Below, piece by piece: positions 11,312-23,044 of a stretch of 64,000 nt of DNA. The stretch's first letter is position 1. Each line of letters begins with the position of its first letter. The DNA comes from Phycomyces blakesleeanus NRRL 1555(-) (taxonomy: Eukaryota; Mucoromycota; Mucoromycetes; Mucorales; Phycomycetaceae). The notes under the pieces are model-generated. The model was not told where the DNA came from. It made no database searches and saw only the letters and a list, made by a program, of their open reading frames with translations. The translations under genes and the position numbers were made by a program. The stretch covers positions 620,001-684,000 of the forward strand of contig NW_017265158.1 of the NCBI RefSeq assembly GCF_001638985.1, given 5' to 3'.

Positions 11312-13640
11312 CTAGAACTTATTTTGAAGGTCTTCAATCTTACTGACGAAGTCTCTGTCAATATCTTCGTATTCCAAGATATCTAAAAGTGTGCAAACAT
11401 ACTTAAACTTTTTTGAAGCAGAGTAAGTTCTCTTGAAAGGAACTGCTGATTCCACTTCAGCAATTTCTTCATTGCTGTTGTTGTTAGCTGCATTGTTGTC
11501 TGTGTCGTACTCTTCTATGACAATGTCAGTGATTTTATTCTCATTGATCACTTTATGAGTGCATTGTCTCTCATAGAGTAGATCTGATATGCTGATCTGA
11601 CAATCTTCAAGAGACAGAAGACCTGATCCAGCAATCTTATCTAGAGTTTCTTCCAAACCTTTGATTAGAAGCTTTTCAGTCAGACTTTGCTGAATCATAG
11701 TGTTGTAAATGAGTATTGACTACTGCTGTAATTGAGAATAAGTCTGAAGGAAATAATATAAGGCCTTAGCTATTCCAGTCAAAGGTGTCTACCAATTACT
11801 TTATTATTTAACACACAGGTTTAGCATGCATGATAGTGATTATATTTCATATGATGATATCACCATAATATGGGATACATCAGTGGATTGTTATAAGCAT
11901 AATTATAACTCATAAACACATTTACTTTCGATGTTAATACTTCATTGGGACTACACATATTTATATAATTAATCATACATTAATTATCCCAAGATCACGT
12001 TGCTCTGATTAAGGCTCAGATAGGATCGATTACCTGACCCCAGTCATATAATTTTCCCAATCCAAAACAATATAAATAGCAGTAGTAGTTCAGTGTAGGA
12101 ACCTGGTCAAACTTTGATACAAAATCTTTCTCAATAAACAAAACCTACACAAGTTCTCACGAATCTTCGTTCCTAATTTCAAATCTTGAATTCTTCCTCT
12201 TAAAAACTTCTTCAACTTCAACCACCACAACACATAGTCTAGTTTACATCTGTAAATTATATTTAGAATATTGAGAAACTAGCATTAAAAGATTATACTA
12301 CTATTATAACAAATAAATTGTTTTATTACTACATTCACTATCTTCATCTTCAATGAAGTGAAAGATTGTTACATTCCAGCAGTTCTCAATAGTCTTTGCT
12401 GAGACAGATTCCTAAATCTCTCTTATCTATTTCATGGCCTACAATTGATCAATTTCAAAGATTTTATCAATGGCCCCAATCTTATCTTGTTGGCCATTTT
12501 GAATCATATCAATATATTAATATATCTTGACATATTGTTTACACTTGAAATAAGTCTTAAAAGCTTAAATGATACCACCATTCAATGGCTGAAGGTGTGA
12601 CGTGGTGTTTGGAGGCAGAAAAAGAAGCTCAACATTTGTAGGTGCATAATCTACTATATGGTCAGAGAAATTATCAAGAATCAAAAGCGCTTTGTGATTT
12701 TGTGCTTTCATTGAATGATCAAAGCAATAAAGGAAAACATGGAAGATTGATCATGTTATCCAGAGATTACTATTGTAATGATATATAGAGAATCTATGAT
12801 CTACTGTCTTTTGTTTTTTGTTGTTTTTGTTAAAACAGTTTGGTCTTCTTGCATGACCAATTATTAATATTTCAGACCACTTGTCTGTTTCATTGGCATT
12901 GCACAAAAAACCTACTGTAAGCCGCTTCTTATTTTCCTTCCAACCAGAAAATTTATGGTGGGAAATCGTTGTTCTTGGTAGGGCAGCATAAAAGAGTGCT
13001 GTTTCATCAAAGTTATATATGTCACGAGCACTATATCCCTCTATCTTCTCTTTGATGGCAGCCTTGTTAATCTGAAGCAATTCTATATCAGTAGAACCAG
13101 CCTCACCATGAATTCGATTCATTTTAATGCAATGATGCTTTCCAAACTTCTCCATCCAGCCTTGAGAAGCACTAAAGTCTTTAACGCCTATTCTTTCAGC
13201 AAAAATAGTAGCTTTAGTCTTAATCAATTCTCAAGTGATGGGAATCTGATTATTTTCAGCAATGTTGATCCAAAGAATCACTGCTTCTTCAATTTGCTAT
13301 AGTTGTGTGACAATATAATAAGGTTAATTTTATTTTTTATATGGAGCAAAAATGCATAATGTTAAGATATATTACATACAGACCATTTTCCCTTTCTAAT
13401 GTGCTTTCTGTTTTTTATATCAGCTTGCATTATCAAGCTCTGGTCTCCTCACTTCAAAATCTTTGAGATTGTAGAAGCATCAGGAGCTTTTTGAAGGCCA
13501 AAGGTTTTCTTTGCCCAGTCAGCCAATTGAGTGTTACTCATAGACAGCTTTTTCTTTTTCATATTGCAAATCTCAAGATGATTTGCAATATTAAGTGAAA
13601 TGTTTTTTTTGGTCTTATTTATTGTTTAGTTCTGGATTTG
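11312..13640 (-). pseudogene. pogo/Tigger-like transposase pseudogene, split by a solo LTR
   Basis: Reading on the minus strand shows an N-terminal CENP-B/psq-like helix-turn-helix (QLADWAKKTFGLQKAPDAS, about 13540), a second HTH segment (13100-13260), and a DDE_1 catalytic domain. That domain has YNFDETALFYAALP, LLILDNFSDH (about 12690) and ELLFLPPNTTSHLQPLN (about 12620). After an ESVSAKTIENCW segment (about 12390) comes an acidic C-terminal tail (11312-11698). The third catalytic position is Asn in LQPLN, where family members have Asp. In-frame stops occur at several points, for example about 13457 and 12770. An LTR with a 5-bp target duplication sits between the catalytic part and the tail. 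Confidence 0.85.
11701..12232. mobile_element. Solo LTR with 5-bp target-site duplication CATAG
   Basis: The unit starts TGTTGTAAATGAG and ends CCACAACA, a 6-bp TGTTGT/ACAACA inverted terminus typical of LTRs. CATAG precedes it (11696-11700) and follows it (12233-12237). Its first 80 bases match, in inverse orientation, the LTR at 15117-15747. No internal retrotransposon sequence remains, so it is a solo LTR formed by LTR-LTR recombination. Confidence 0.9.
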
Positions 13641-13960
13641 ATAGATTTCATTAAAGTATCAAAAAAATTGAAAATAATATTAGATAAGCATTATATAATA
13701 AGCTAAAAGCATACCGAGAAGCTGTTATTATTTGATTGAATAAGAATTTGAAACAATAATTGGTTACAAGACAGGGGGAGTGGAAAACAGTAATGCAGCC
13801 AGGGGTTATATTTAACTAAAATGAATTTAAACAGAGGATTGAAGCATATCAAATCATTACTTGATATATTTTTTTTCTATTAAAGAATAATGTAAACTCC
13901 GCCCATAGTTGGCGGAAAATATATACTCCGAACTCATTAATTTCACTCTTCGATAATTTC

Positions 13961-14007
13961 AAGGCATCTGGCCTTCTCTAGGCCTTGAAATTATCGAGGG
14001 ACCACTG
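13961..14007. repeat. pogo-like terminal repeat with internal palindrome
   Basis: The end ACCACTG at 14001-14007, followed by TA, reads on the other strand as CAGTGGTCCCTCGATAATTT, the form expected of a pogo/Tigger terminal repeat. Inside it CGATAATTTCAAGGC (about 13961) and its reverse complement (about 13982) form a 15-bp palindrome with a 16-base spacer. A matching left end was not found. Confidence 0.65.
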
Positions 14008-14461
14008 TAATGCTCAGGAAGATGTTACTGCGCATAAAGAGGTACTGCAGTTAACCATTTTCAGATTTTACGGATTCATCAAAATAATGTCAGAGTTGAC
14101 ATCAGTGAACAAAAGTGGTAGTTATAAGCAACCAGTAAGAGTTGACTTTTTAGGATAAAAGATCTTGACTTTGCCGATTGGTCTTTTATATATGTTTTAG
14201 ATGTTTAAGATGGTGAATATACTTGTAGAAGATATTACTGGACAACAGGCATCTAAGACATATTATCATAGCTATTCTTTTAGCCAGAAATCAATTATCA
14301 TTTTGTATAAATAGTCAAGAAATATATTTAATAAAAAGCATGTTTATTCTTATCTTAAAACTATTCATAAACTTGACGATCCCAAGTAGTATTGATTCTG
14401 CGACTTAGTTACAAGTGCCAGAAAAGAAATACCAGATCGAGACTTGACATAATGTCCAACA
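14008..14461. mobile_element. LTR fragment (family T) interrupted by another LTR
   Basis: 14008-14088 plus 14449-14461 match the end of LTRs at 45.2, 45.6 and 47.3 kb (TTAATGCTCAGGAAGATGTT ... TTCATCAAAATAATGTCC-ACA). It starts exactly at the TA next to the pogo terminal repeat, which suggests the pogo element inserted into this LTR. Confidence 0.7.
14089..14448 (+). mobile_element. Solo LTR (family C) inside the family-T LTR
   Basis: The unit runs from GTCAGAGTTGAC to GAGACTTGAC and is flanked by ATAAT on both sides (14084-14088, 14449-14453). Removing it and one ATAAT restores the family-T sequence. If TG...CA ends are imposed, the repeat shrinks to TAA. It contains a TATA-like box (TTGTATAAATAG) and an AATAAAAA signal. 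A related copy lies inverted at about 45886-46235. Confidence 0.75.
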
Positions 14462-14520
14462 AGAATTTGGGCTCAACATTACCAAAATTAAGAGACAATA
14501 AATGAACACTAAAATGAGTG

Positions 14521-14593
14521 TGAGACTACCAGGGGTCGAACCTGGAATCTCCTGATTCGTAGTCAGACGCCTTGTCCATTGGGCCATAGTCCC
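14521..14593 (-). tRNA. tRNA-Arg (anticodon ACG)
   Basis: The 73-nt minus-strand sequence folds as a standard cloverleaf. The acceptor stem GGGACTA pairs with TAGTCTC plus discriminator A. The anticodon stem-loop TCTGA-CTACGAA-TCAGG has ACG as anticodon. The T-arm is CCAGG-TTCGACC-CCTGG. No intron is seen and CCA is not encoded, as expected for a nuclear eukaryotic tRNA. LTR remnants end 60 bp beyond its 3' end and a DNA transposon end lies 86 bp beyond its 5' end. Confidence 0.95.
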
Positions 14594-14678
14594 ACTCATG
14601 TATTTGACACGGAGTGTTATAATATTGATCAGCTGTTAACAAAATTTCGGTTGTCCGGCAGTGTGGTGACGCAGAATT

Positions 14679-16287
14679 CACTATGGCGGAGAAAATGGTA
14701 ACATGTTACCACTTTGGTAACATAACTGCCATTTTTTATTAAGTAAAAAATGGCAGTTATGACTCTGTATAAGGCCAAAACAGGCACTGTCACCATTTTT
14801 TCATAGTAAAAAATAGCAGTTATTTATTATGTAAAAAGCCAAAACAAGCACTGTTACTATTTTTTCAAAAAAAAATCAAGCGTTCTTCCTTTCCTCCATT
14901 ACATTCTTTCTTTTGTTCTATTGCTTTCAATTTTAGCACAATCTTGTTTTTCCTTTGCAGCTTTAACAGAATGATCTGTTTTTTATTATACAGTATTGAA
15001 TTGGGTTTAATTGAATTGAATCTTTATTTCAATGCATGGTTTTTTAAATGAAAATGATAATGATAATAGTAATAATGAAAAAACAATTCCATCGGCCACT
15101 CGCAATAAAAAATGGTTGTTGTGGGGAGAAAATAAAGCAAAATATAATATAGACAAAAGAATTTGTGAGAACTTGTATAGGTTGTTTATTTCAAAAGAAA
15201 AGTAAAGAATGATAAAATTCGATTGTCTTTCTACACGGAACTATCTACTGATATTTATATGTTTTTCTAATTTGTAATTCAGTGTGTGCTTAAGTAATCT
15301 TTATCACAATGAGTCATCTTCCAGGAGTATTGTTCTTCTGGAAAGATCCGGAAAGACCAATTGATATGATACTTCTCCAGTCAGATCAGTCCAAGAGTTT
15401 TGGTAAAGAAGAGCATTTATGCTATTAGTAATATTTTAGTATTCTGACCCAGATACTTGGATAATGTTTCATAATATTAGATAGTTGTCATTGTAGTCTC
15501 TCAATTAAGTATTTGTATAATAAAAGAAATATGTAGATGAAATATAATGATGCTATATATATAATATATATGTATTTGTATATCCCATGTTATGGTGATA
15601 ATAATAAATAATTAATTATGTGTATGATGATCTATGTATTAGATAATATCATAAAGGGAGATCCATTTGACTGGAATAGCTGAGGATATTATTTTATCCT
15701 TCAGTCTTACTCTCAGATTCAGCAGTAATCAATACTCATTCACAACAATGGTTCTGTTTAGCTACTGCAAAACGTATGCAGTAAAACACTACTATTCAAA
15801 TTTTATTTCATATACTTTGGGTATTCTAATATATCTTAGATAGCACTTGTTATTTTTTATGGATTTCTACAAATATACTAATATTAGAGAAAAAACTTAA
15901 AATAAATAAATAGATATAATATTATTATAATGCTTACCTTTATATAATATGCTTACTTGTTCAGTAAAATAAGCATTTACTCTAAGAATATATATATATA
16001 TTAAAGAATGTATTAATATTTAAGATCTATATATAAGAAAAGCAATAAAACATAAGCACTATAGAAAGTTGCTATCGTAGAAGAAGAAAAAGTTGAGCAA
16101 AGATTCAAGTTATATAACATGAAACTAATTCAAATCTGATTTATACAACCGGAATGAGCATCTTGTTAGAAAGCTCAAATTGTTTATTCTACTCAATATA
16201 CTTATATATAATAGAATGACTCCCAAGTATAATATATCAGTACAAAAATATTACTATTAATTTTTTTCTCAAAAAAAAGGCTATATA
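14679..16287. mobile_element. Left-end fragment of a B-family element (B14)
   Basis: Apart from an inserted LTR, it is nearly identical to 56387-57358, the left end of element B60. It begins CACTATGGCGGAGAAAATGG (B60: CACTACGGCAGAGAAAATGG) and carries the same AACTGCCATTTTTT subterminal repeats. The similarity stops exactly where element A2 begins at 16288. No coding part of this copy remains here. Confidence 0.85.
15117..15747 (-). mobile_element. Solo LTR with 5-bp duplication ATGGT and a preserved empty site
   Basis: The unit reads TGTTGTGGGGAG ... CACAACA on the plus strand and is flanked by ATGGT at 15112-15116 and 15748-15752. The paralogous sequence at about 56815-56825 reads AAAAAATGGTTCTGTTTAGC, that is, the uninterrupted target with one ATGGT. 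On its other strand it matches the LTR at 11701. Confidence 0.95.
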
Positions 16288-16314
16288 CACTGGAAAAATA
16301 GGGTAATTTCATCT
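16288..16314. repeat. A2 left terminal inverted repeat (27 bp)
   Basis: Identical to the reverse complement of 23045-23071. The CACTG start is diagnostic of CACTA-like elements. Confidence 0.9.
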
Positions 16315-17590
16315 GGATCAAATGTACCAAAAATGTAGATGATTGAGCCGATATCATCACAATTTTTGTGATATATCATTTTGAGCAATGGTACGATATC
16401 ATCTATGGTGCTGATGCGTATCATCATAACAACGGGTACACGAAAACCCAATGTAGAACGATTGTCAGTCCGCAAACTATGGAAACTGAATAAATATTGT
16501 AGTTACGCTTTACTCCTATCGAGTCTACCTCTTTATGTGTTATATTTTGAGGTCTATAAAGAGCTAGCGTCCCATATTATTATTTTTACCGGGTTTTTTT
16601 ATTGGCTGCAGAAATGCTTTAAAAACTATCAAAGAGATGATTGTAGGTTTTTTACAATATAAAGAAATGATGATAGTTGGTTTTTTATACGTGCTCAAAG
16701 TGATGAAACTAGGTTTTTTATACACACAAAAGCAATGAAACTAGGTTTTTTTACAATGGAAAAGAGAAACAAAGCATGGGTAGATTTTTATAAACAAGCC
16801 TCTTTGGTTTGTTTATTTATTTTACTTTTATTTATTTATTTTTTGGAAAAACATTGGGTTATACATTTTTTGTTCAATTTTGTTTTATTTGATAGGAAAA
16901 TCTTTTCTAGATAAAAATCCTAATTTCGCGACAGTTTTGATACTATAGCTATTATAATCGCTAATACTTCTTGCTCGCTATATATAATTTAAAGCCTTCC
17001 AGGAGTAGACATGGAATACATACTTTAATAGCGGGAATGCTATTAAAAAATGATTAATAGAAAAGAAGAATTAATAAATGATTTAAATTGAAATTTCTTC
17101 ATAAATACTTACAAGGCGGAGAAGACTTGACATAAAATTGATATAAACATGTTCTTCAGAATTATCAAGACAATACCAGTAGTCTTTGAATAGAGATACA
17201 TTCTAAAAATGAATAATTATTAATATTGTGCATAGTAAAGGCGTATTTATTAAATATATTGTAGTTAACTTACCAAATATTACTGATTATACATCTTCGT
17301 GCATAATATTAGACATAACTAATAAATCATAATAAAAATAAATATATATCTATGAGGAAGACAAAAGAATAATTTGAATTTTTTTTAAGAAAAAAACTTA
17401 CCATCATGTTCGATTAAGAGATGATGAGACTCAATGGAAATGAGTAGCAATGGCTAGACAAACAATATGATGAGTAACAAAGATCTGTAAGATAATGATA
17501 TCTTACCTTGATATATCAGACAGAGTATAGTCAAACAAAGAGACACATATTTGGTATCGAGCTATAAAAGAAAGAAAGAAAATTGTAAGT
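16288..17590 (-). other. Exon-like blocks of a possible third gene in A2
   Basis: The minus strand shows several short blocks bounded by AG acceptors and GTAAG donors. The clearest (about 17115-17205) reads NVSLFKDYWYCLDNSEEH and onward, ending at a GTAAGTATTT donor. The last block (16281-16475) is an open frame whose C-terminus, DPDEITLFFQ, is encoded by the terminal repeat itself. Exons could not be joined with confidence. The position, outside the accessory gene and in transposase orientation, matches blocks in A1 and A3. Function unknown. Confidence 0.35.
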
Positions 17591-17977
17591 GAAATTGTAA
17601 AAACATAAGCAAAAGAGAAACAAAGAAAATATCAATAATAAATGTTGTTAAAAGAAAAAAAAAGGAAAAAAAAAAGACTTGTCTTAAAATCCAGTTTGAC
17701 CCTGACAAAATGCGGGCTGTAAAAAGTAATACTCCAAAAGAAGATGACCACCGTCATCTTGAAATACTACTTTGTGCCTCATTGAGTTAGAAAAGAAGTT
17801 GTCTAAATGTGGATCAAGCGGTTGGGAGATGTGCTTAAATATCAAATGAAAGGTAGAGAGTTAATCTGCACCGCTTATCCTCTTTACTAGTATGTGAATT
17901 TTAAATATGATATAACAAGTGTAGTGAATTGTACAATATTAGTTGAAAATTATTAATATTTATTTTATTAACAGAAA

Positions 17978-19250
17978 ATGACAAAGCGTATTCCTACTGC
18001 TCCCCGCCGACCCAACCTACGCATGAATGCTGTTCTTAATAGCACAATTGCAGGTGTTGTTGCTCCAATTGATACACCAACTCCAGAAGTAGCAGTTGAC
18101 ACAGCCCCTGAAGTTCAAGTCGCTGTGACCCCAATGGATCACGTCCTTACCTTGTTGGCAGCCAACAATGTGTCGATGCAATCCTTGCAAGAAAATGCAA
18201 AAGGAGTGACTGATGCAATAACTCATTTGAAGAATGGCCTGGATTTGTCCAACAAGACAAATGAATTTTTGAAGAACTCGGTCCTTCAGCTCATGACTGA
18301 AAATGCTGAAATAAAAAAGGCAATGACCAGCCAAAATTCCGTGATGCCTTCTGCTGTACCAGCGGATTCTTCTTCTTCCATGGATGATGATCTTGACCTT
18401 GGAGCGAAACATCATCCCTTGATTTCTGTAAGTAAATTGATAATAATAACATTACTGATTAATATATCTAATACTGTTTTTATAGCAACTTATCAATAGT
18501 TACATCAAGAAACCGAACTTTGTTAGCACAGACCCGCTCAAAGTTGCTGAGAATAATAATAGATCAGCATGGTCAATGACTGGCACGTATGGCGACAAGT
18601 ACAACAAGACACTTGCACTGGCTCTCTTCAAGTACCTGAGACCTCAAAGATGTTGCACAAATGTGTCAAAGAGTGTCATTATGAATATAATAAAGAATCA
18701 CTACCAAAATCAAGTGCGAGTCTTCCGGACCTCAGCAGAGAAGATTATGGTTAGAAATAAAGCTGGAAGAAGATGCAACAGAAAGAAGACCGTAAGTTTT
18801 AAAATAAAGTTAATTTACTATTGATTTAATGTTTTAATACAATACTCTTTGGTAGCTTCTTGACCGTCGTATTATCACGTACCAGACATACACAGAGGCT
18901 ATTCATGAGGGCATGAATCGATATGATTGCGGAAATATTCTTTCTATTGACGTGATGTCTGATGGCGAGTCGGATGGAGATAACAAAGTGCGGGCATATC
19001 GTCCCAGCTGGAGAACTGATGAGGTAATGTTAAACATCTATTTATGTTTTAAAGAAAATAATAATACTTTATTAATACTATTTATTCTTTAAACCAGCTT
19101 CAGACGTTTATTAGTACTATTGATGAACTTACTGTTATCCGTTTGAAGAAAAATTCAGAAAGCTTGAAAAAGCGCATCCCTTATGAGAAAGAAGTGAGCA
19201 TTCCCGAGAATTTGGCAGTCACTTTACCAGATTGGTGCTTTTCAAAATAA
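17978..19250 (+). CDS. A-family accessory protein, intact copy (358 aa)
   Basis: Exons 17978-18427, 18486-18791, 18856-19023 and 19098-19250 join through GT-AG introns, all phase 0, to 1077 nt. Residues 1-45 are Pro/Ala/Val-rich and low complexity. About 50-115 looks like a coiled coil (LTLLAANNVSMQSLQENAK, KNSVLQLMTENAEIKKAM), ending in an acidic patch. About 150-250 is a basic middle region ending RRCNRKKT. Then come MSDGESDGDN with RPSWRTDE (about 290-308), and a C-terminus with LPDWCFSK. The motifs are shared with accessory genes in A1, A3 and A4. It is convergent with the transposase gene, 207 bp apart. No named domain was recognised. A DNA-binding TnpA-like partner is a reasonable hypothesis, unproven. 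Confidence 0.85.
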
Positions 19251-19457
19251 ATCATTTTTTTCTTGCCAACTATTTTAGAGTCTTTTTTCTACTTGTTTAT
19301 GTTTACGGATTAGCATGATGTATACAGATGCATGTATAGCATGCCAAGTACAAACAAAAATTTATAGAAATAATAAAAAATAAACGTGCAGCTATATATA
19401 TTAGTCTGTATTAATTAATATTTCTTTTTTATACGTGTTTTATTTTTGTATTTGAAT

Positions 19458-22400
19458 CTAAATATATATTTTTCGTGGCAAAGGAACTACACACATCTGA
19501 ACTTTGCCTTCTAGACCAAGGTGCTTGCCTACTGCAACTGGATAGCAGATTCTATGCACTGGGAGAATGCTGTTCATGCTGTCATCTTCGAACCCCACCT
19601 CATTCACCTCAACTCCTTCTCCTGCTCTGGGCTGAAGTAAAACTTCCTTGTACCATCGTACATATGCAAATACATGCTGGCTCGCATGACCAGCAAACGA
19701 GTTTACAGCAGTATTGACAAAGAGGTACTGAATTTGGCCCGCGTATGGCTTGGTACTTCTACCATCACTTGTCTCAAACAAGGCTTGCATGAACGACCCA
19801 CGCTGATTCTTCGTTTTGCTCTTGTAGATTTGCCCAAGAAGATTGATTGATTCAAACTTCTGTATCCGATTGTTAACAAAATTATCGGAATGACCAGCCT
19901 GACGATAATGAACAAGAGTTTGATCATTGTATGTCTCGCGATAGTATTCCAACAAATGCTTATACTCGGATTCATCCATGGAAATCTCCCCCTTTAGAGC
20001 TAAAGGAAGTGCGGAAGGGGGCAAAGGCTCGTTTCCCTTGACGATATCAAAGTTGATCTCAGGAGAATCAAGAAAAGCATTGATATCGAATTGGATTGAG
20101 GTGGCAGTGGAAGTGGAAGTGGCTATGGAATTGGCAGTGGATGCAGTGAGCTCAAGGATGATTGCCGAATGCTCAGGTCGAATTATTGGCAAAGTTTGGC
20201 GAATAAGATCTCCCTGGTATGCTTCTTCAAGATACTTCTTCATATAGGTTCCCTCAAACCCGTCTTTTCTATTTGTCGCATAGTTTTTCAAGATACCATT
20301 GCATCTTTCGAAACTAAAAAGCCAATAGCCATAAACCGGGCCAAAGTTCAGTACAGTCTCTCGCAGATGAAGATGGAGATGCATGTTTGGCGAAAGGAAT
20401 GGGGCTTTATACAACTTCTCGCACTCTCTGCAGAAAGCCTCCAAAGATTGATGGGCTTCATCAAGGTGAGCCATGGATATGCTTGGCATTGAGAGGTACT
20501 GGCATGCATTGACAAACGTTGTCCAGTTACCGAGATGAGCTTCAGGTAGACGACCACGCAGGAGAACAGGAGAGTACACCAAGCACCAAGACTTCCACTC
20601 GTCGGCCTTCATGAATGGGAAGCCACGCCCGATCTTTGTCCCTAATGGCGTGTAGTCCTCTGGCAGTACAAGCTTGTCAGCATCCAACTGCATTTCGGCC
20701 AAGTGTGCATCTGTGATGAGACCTGAAGATCTCCATTTCTCCATTATCCTCTTTGCTGTTCCGAGGTACAGGTTGTGCATTGGATCGATGACAGTGCACT
20801 CCACGAGGTTAAAGTAAACCAGGTCATGCAATTCTGACCATCGGACACCATTTTCCCTCTCCAATCTCTTTCTCTGTGCATCACTGCTGGCCATTCTCCA
20901 CAACTCAGCATCACGGCGGTTTTCGGCATCAGTGCGAGGCACCCACTCAGAAAACACGAACCCAGAGTAGTCCACAGCATTGGAGTCTGGAAGGCGAGGG
21001 AACTGTCGGTTGCACTTATTGCATGCACATGTGCTTGAATGAGAGGTGAACCCACAAGTCTTACGGGCAGCAGGAATGTCGCAGGCAACAAGAAGAAGGG
21101 CAGCATGGACAAGAGCACCAGATGGGCACTGTACGGTAGGCATCACCACACCGCCATACAACTGGTTGAGTTCCGCGACAAGGGGACGGAGGTAGTGATT
21201 GATCTCACTTGTCTTTGCTTCCTTGGGCCCTGGCATGAGACCAACGAGAACAACATTCTCCTTCTTGTACCGTTCCGATCTTGGCAAGTTGTTGATGCAA
21301 AGGTATATCGCACCACAGGAGTAAGTGACCCCATCGAAAGGTTGAAACCAATCGATGTTCATGGTAAGCATTATGGAGCGCTCATGATTCACAAACGGTA
21401 AACCATTGCTATCCTTCAGACTGTTCCACTTCGTACCGTCGTAAATGTCAAACATCATGCCTGGAACTTGCACTCTGATTCTCCAATGGTTGATGGTGTC
21501 TTCGAATCCAGGGCGGCAAAAAAGGATAGACAATGTTTTGATTATGGAGTTATACATGTAGATCTTTTTGGAGATAGTCAAGGCTCTTGATGTTGCAAAG
21601 AAAAGAGCGTTTCCACATTCTCTACCAGAGAGTCTCTCGAAATTACAGCACTCTGGAACAACATCGGACTCTTCGTATACTTTGTTACAATCGCCACATG
21701 CAACAAACCGCTGGACACCTCGAGTCACGTCGCTGAGACCGGTCATAGAGTTGACACCGCTTATACTGAGGGGAAGACGGAAAGACTGTCCAAAGTGTGC
21801 CAATACTTCGTTAAGAAACTTTAACAGAACAGCACCACCAGAATTGACAACATATTTGGATATGAAGAAGGCAGCAAAAGAAGCAATGAAAGCATGAGTA
21901 GGATCGACTGGCATATTGGATGAAGAAAAGTGCTCTATTTGAAAAAAAAATCAATACTTGTTGACTTTATTGATTTATATGTGCTTTTTGTACTAACCTC
22001 TAACATCATCAGATTCATCGTCAGAAATATCCAAAATGGTTGCTTCAATGACACCCTCATCTTCGCTTTCAGAATCAAACAAGGAATCAATGCCAAAAAG
22101 AGGTAAGTCTTCGGCTGTTTTGTTAGGTAAAAAAGAATCAAATTATTAGATATTATAAATGATTATAAAACTTTAATAAAAATACTATGCATACCTTCAA
22201 CTTGATCTTCGGCATCAACATTGTATTCAAAGTCAATCTCCATGTCATTGTCATTCGACATTACTTCTATAACTGAGGCTATATTATATGAAAATAAATA
22301 TTTAATTAAAATTGTCTCAATAATAATTTTCTTAAATTTGAACTTACAAGAAGATCCTGACTGATATTGTCTCACGATATCCTGTTGTGCATGTCTTCTG

Positions 22401-22489
22401 AGTGTTTGGGTAGACACCAAAACAAATCCCATGCTATTGGGAGAGCATTTAGAGCACTTGCATTCTGAATTGTTGTTGTTGTTTGACAT
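19458..22489 (-). CDS. Tnp2-family (CACTA-like) transposase, intact copy A2 (939 aa)
   Basis: Exons 22348-22489, 22195-22278, 21998-22114 and 19458-21934 sum to 2820 nt with no internal stop. Exon 1 has a zinc-type motif C10-x-C-x2-C15 ... RRH33. Exons 2 and 3 encode an acidic linker. The last exon has CGDC...CC (about 194-211), NIDWFQPFDG (about 307), LMPGPKE (about 347), HSSTCACNKC (about 413-422), IDPMHNLYLGTAKR (about 497) and MHLHLHLRETVLNFGP (about 632), the Tnp2/DUF4218-type landmarks. Such proteins cut and paste their element by binding its ends in the nucleus. The start is the ATG before the zinc motif. GC content looks higher than in surrounding DNA. Confidence 0.92.
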
Positions 22490-22696
22490 ATTGTGTGCGT
22501 GTGTTTTATTTTTTAAGTCTTTAGAATTGACAAGAATAGAAAATTGTTCAGGAACACAATTTAATATATATCTTTCCAAATTATACCAGCTTCCAAAATG
22601 ACATAGTTTATTCCGGTTGTTAAAATGGGCAGTTCTCTAAACAGTAATTGATTGCCTCATTCTAAAATACAATAATACACGCTTTTGTTAAAACAT

Positions 22697-22910
22697 GTCG
22701 TCATGTACATTTTATTGGCTGTAGAGCATATACAACAAAAATATTTGTAGTAATATCACGACCATTAACCTCATCATACTTATAAATAAATATTACAACA
22801 ATAAAAAGCTTTATTATCTCACTCAAAAGATATCATTTGGTTTAAGTTTCCTACAACTATTGACTCTGCGACATGGCTACAAGTCCCAAAAAGAAATCTC
22901 GCAGACATTT
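22697..22910 (+). repeat. Possible LTR (family C relative) in the A2 transposase 5' flank
   Basis: The segment runs TGTCGTCATG ... CTCGCAGACA. Its end (ACTCTGCGACATGGCTACAA, about 22863) resembles the end of the family-C LTR at about 14395 (ATTCTGCGACTTAGTTACAA). ACAT flanks it if the boundaries are shifted by one base. It lies upstream of the transposase start and might affect its promoter. Confidence 0.45.
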
Positions 22911-23044
22911 TTTACAAAAAAGAGTAAACTCGTTTTTTTATCCAATAAAACAGACCGAGCATTATCATCGCCGTCGAAAATAAAAAAGACAAAAGTGATG
23001 GAAATTTAAGCTACCACTCCACAAATAATAGTACCCTACGCCAT

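Noticed and set aside
14405..14599. 64-aa minus-strand open frame
   Set aside because: It is the tRNA-Arg gene read as protein plus flanking LTR sequence.
22697..22910. Clean target-site duplication for the LTR-like segment in A2
   Set aside because: Only a 4-base ACAT repeat with shifted ends is visible; the assignment stays tentative.
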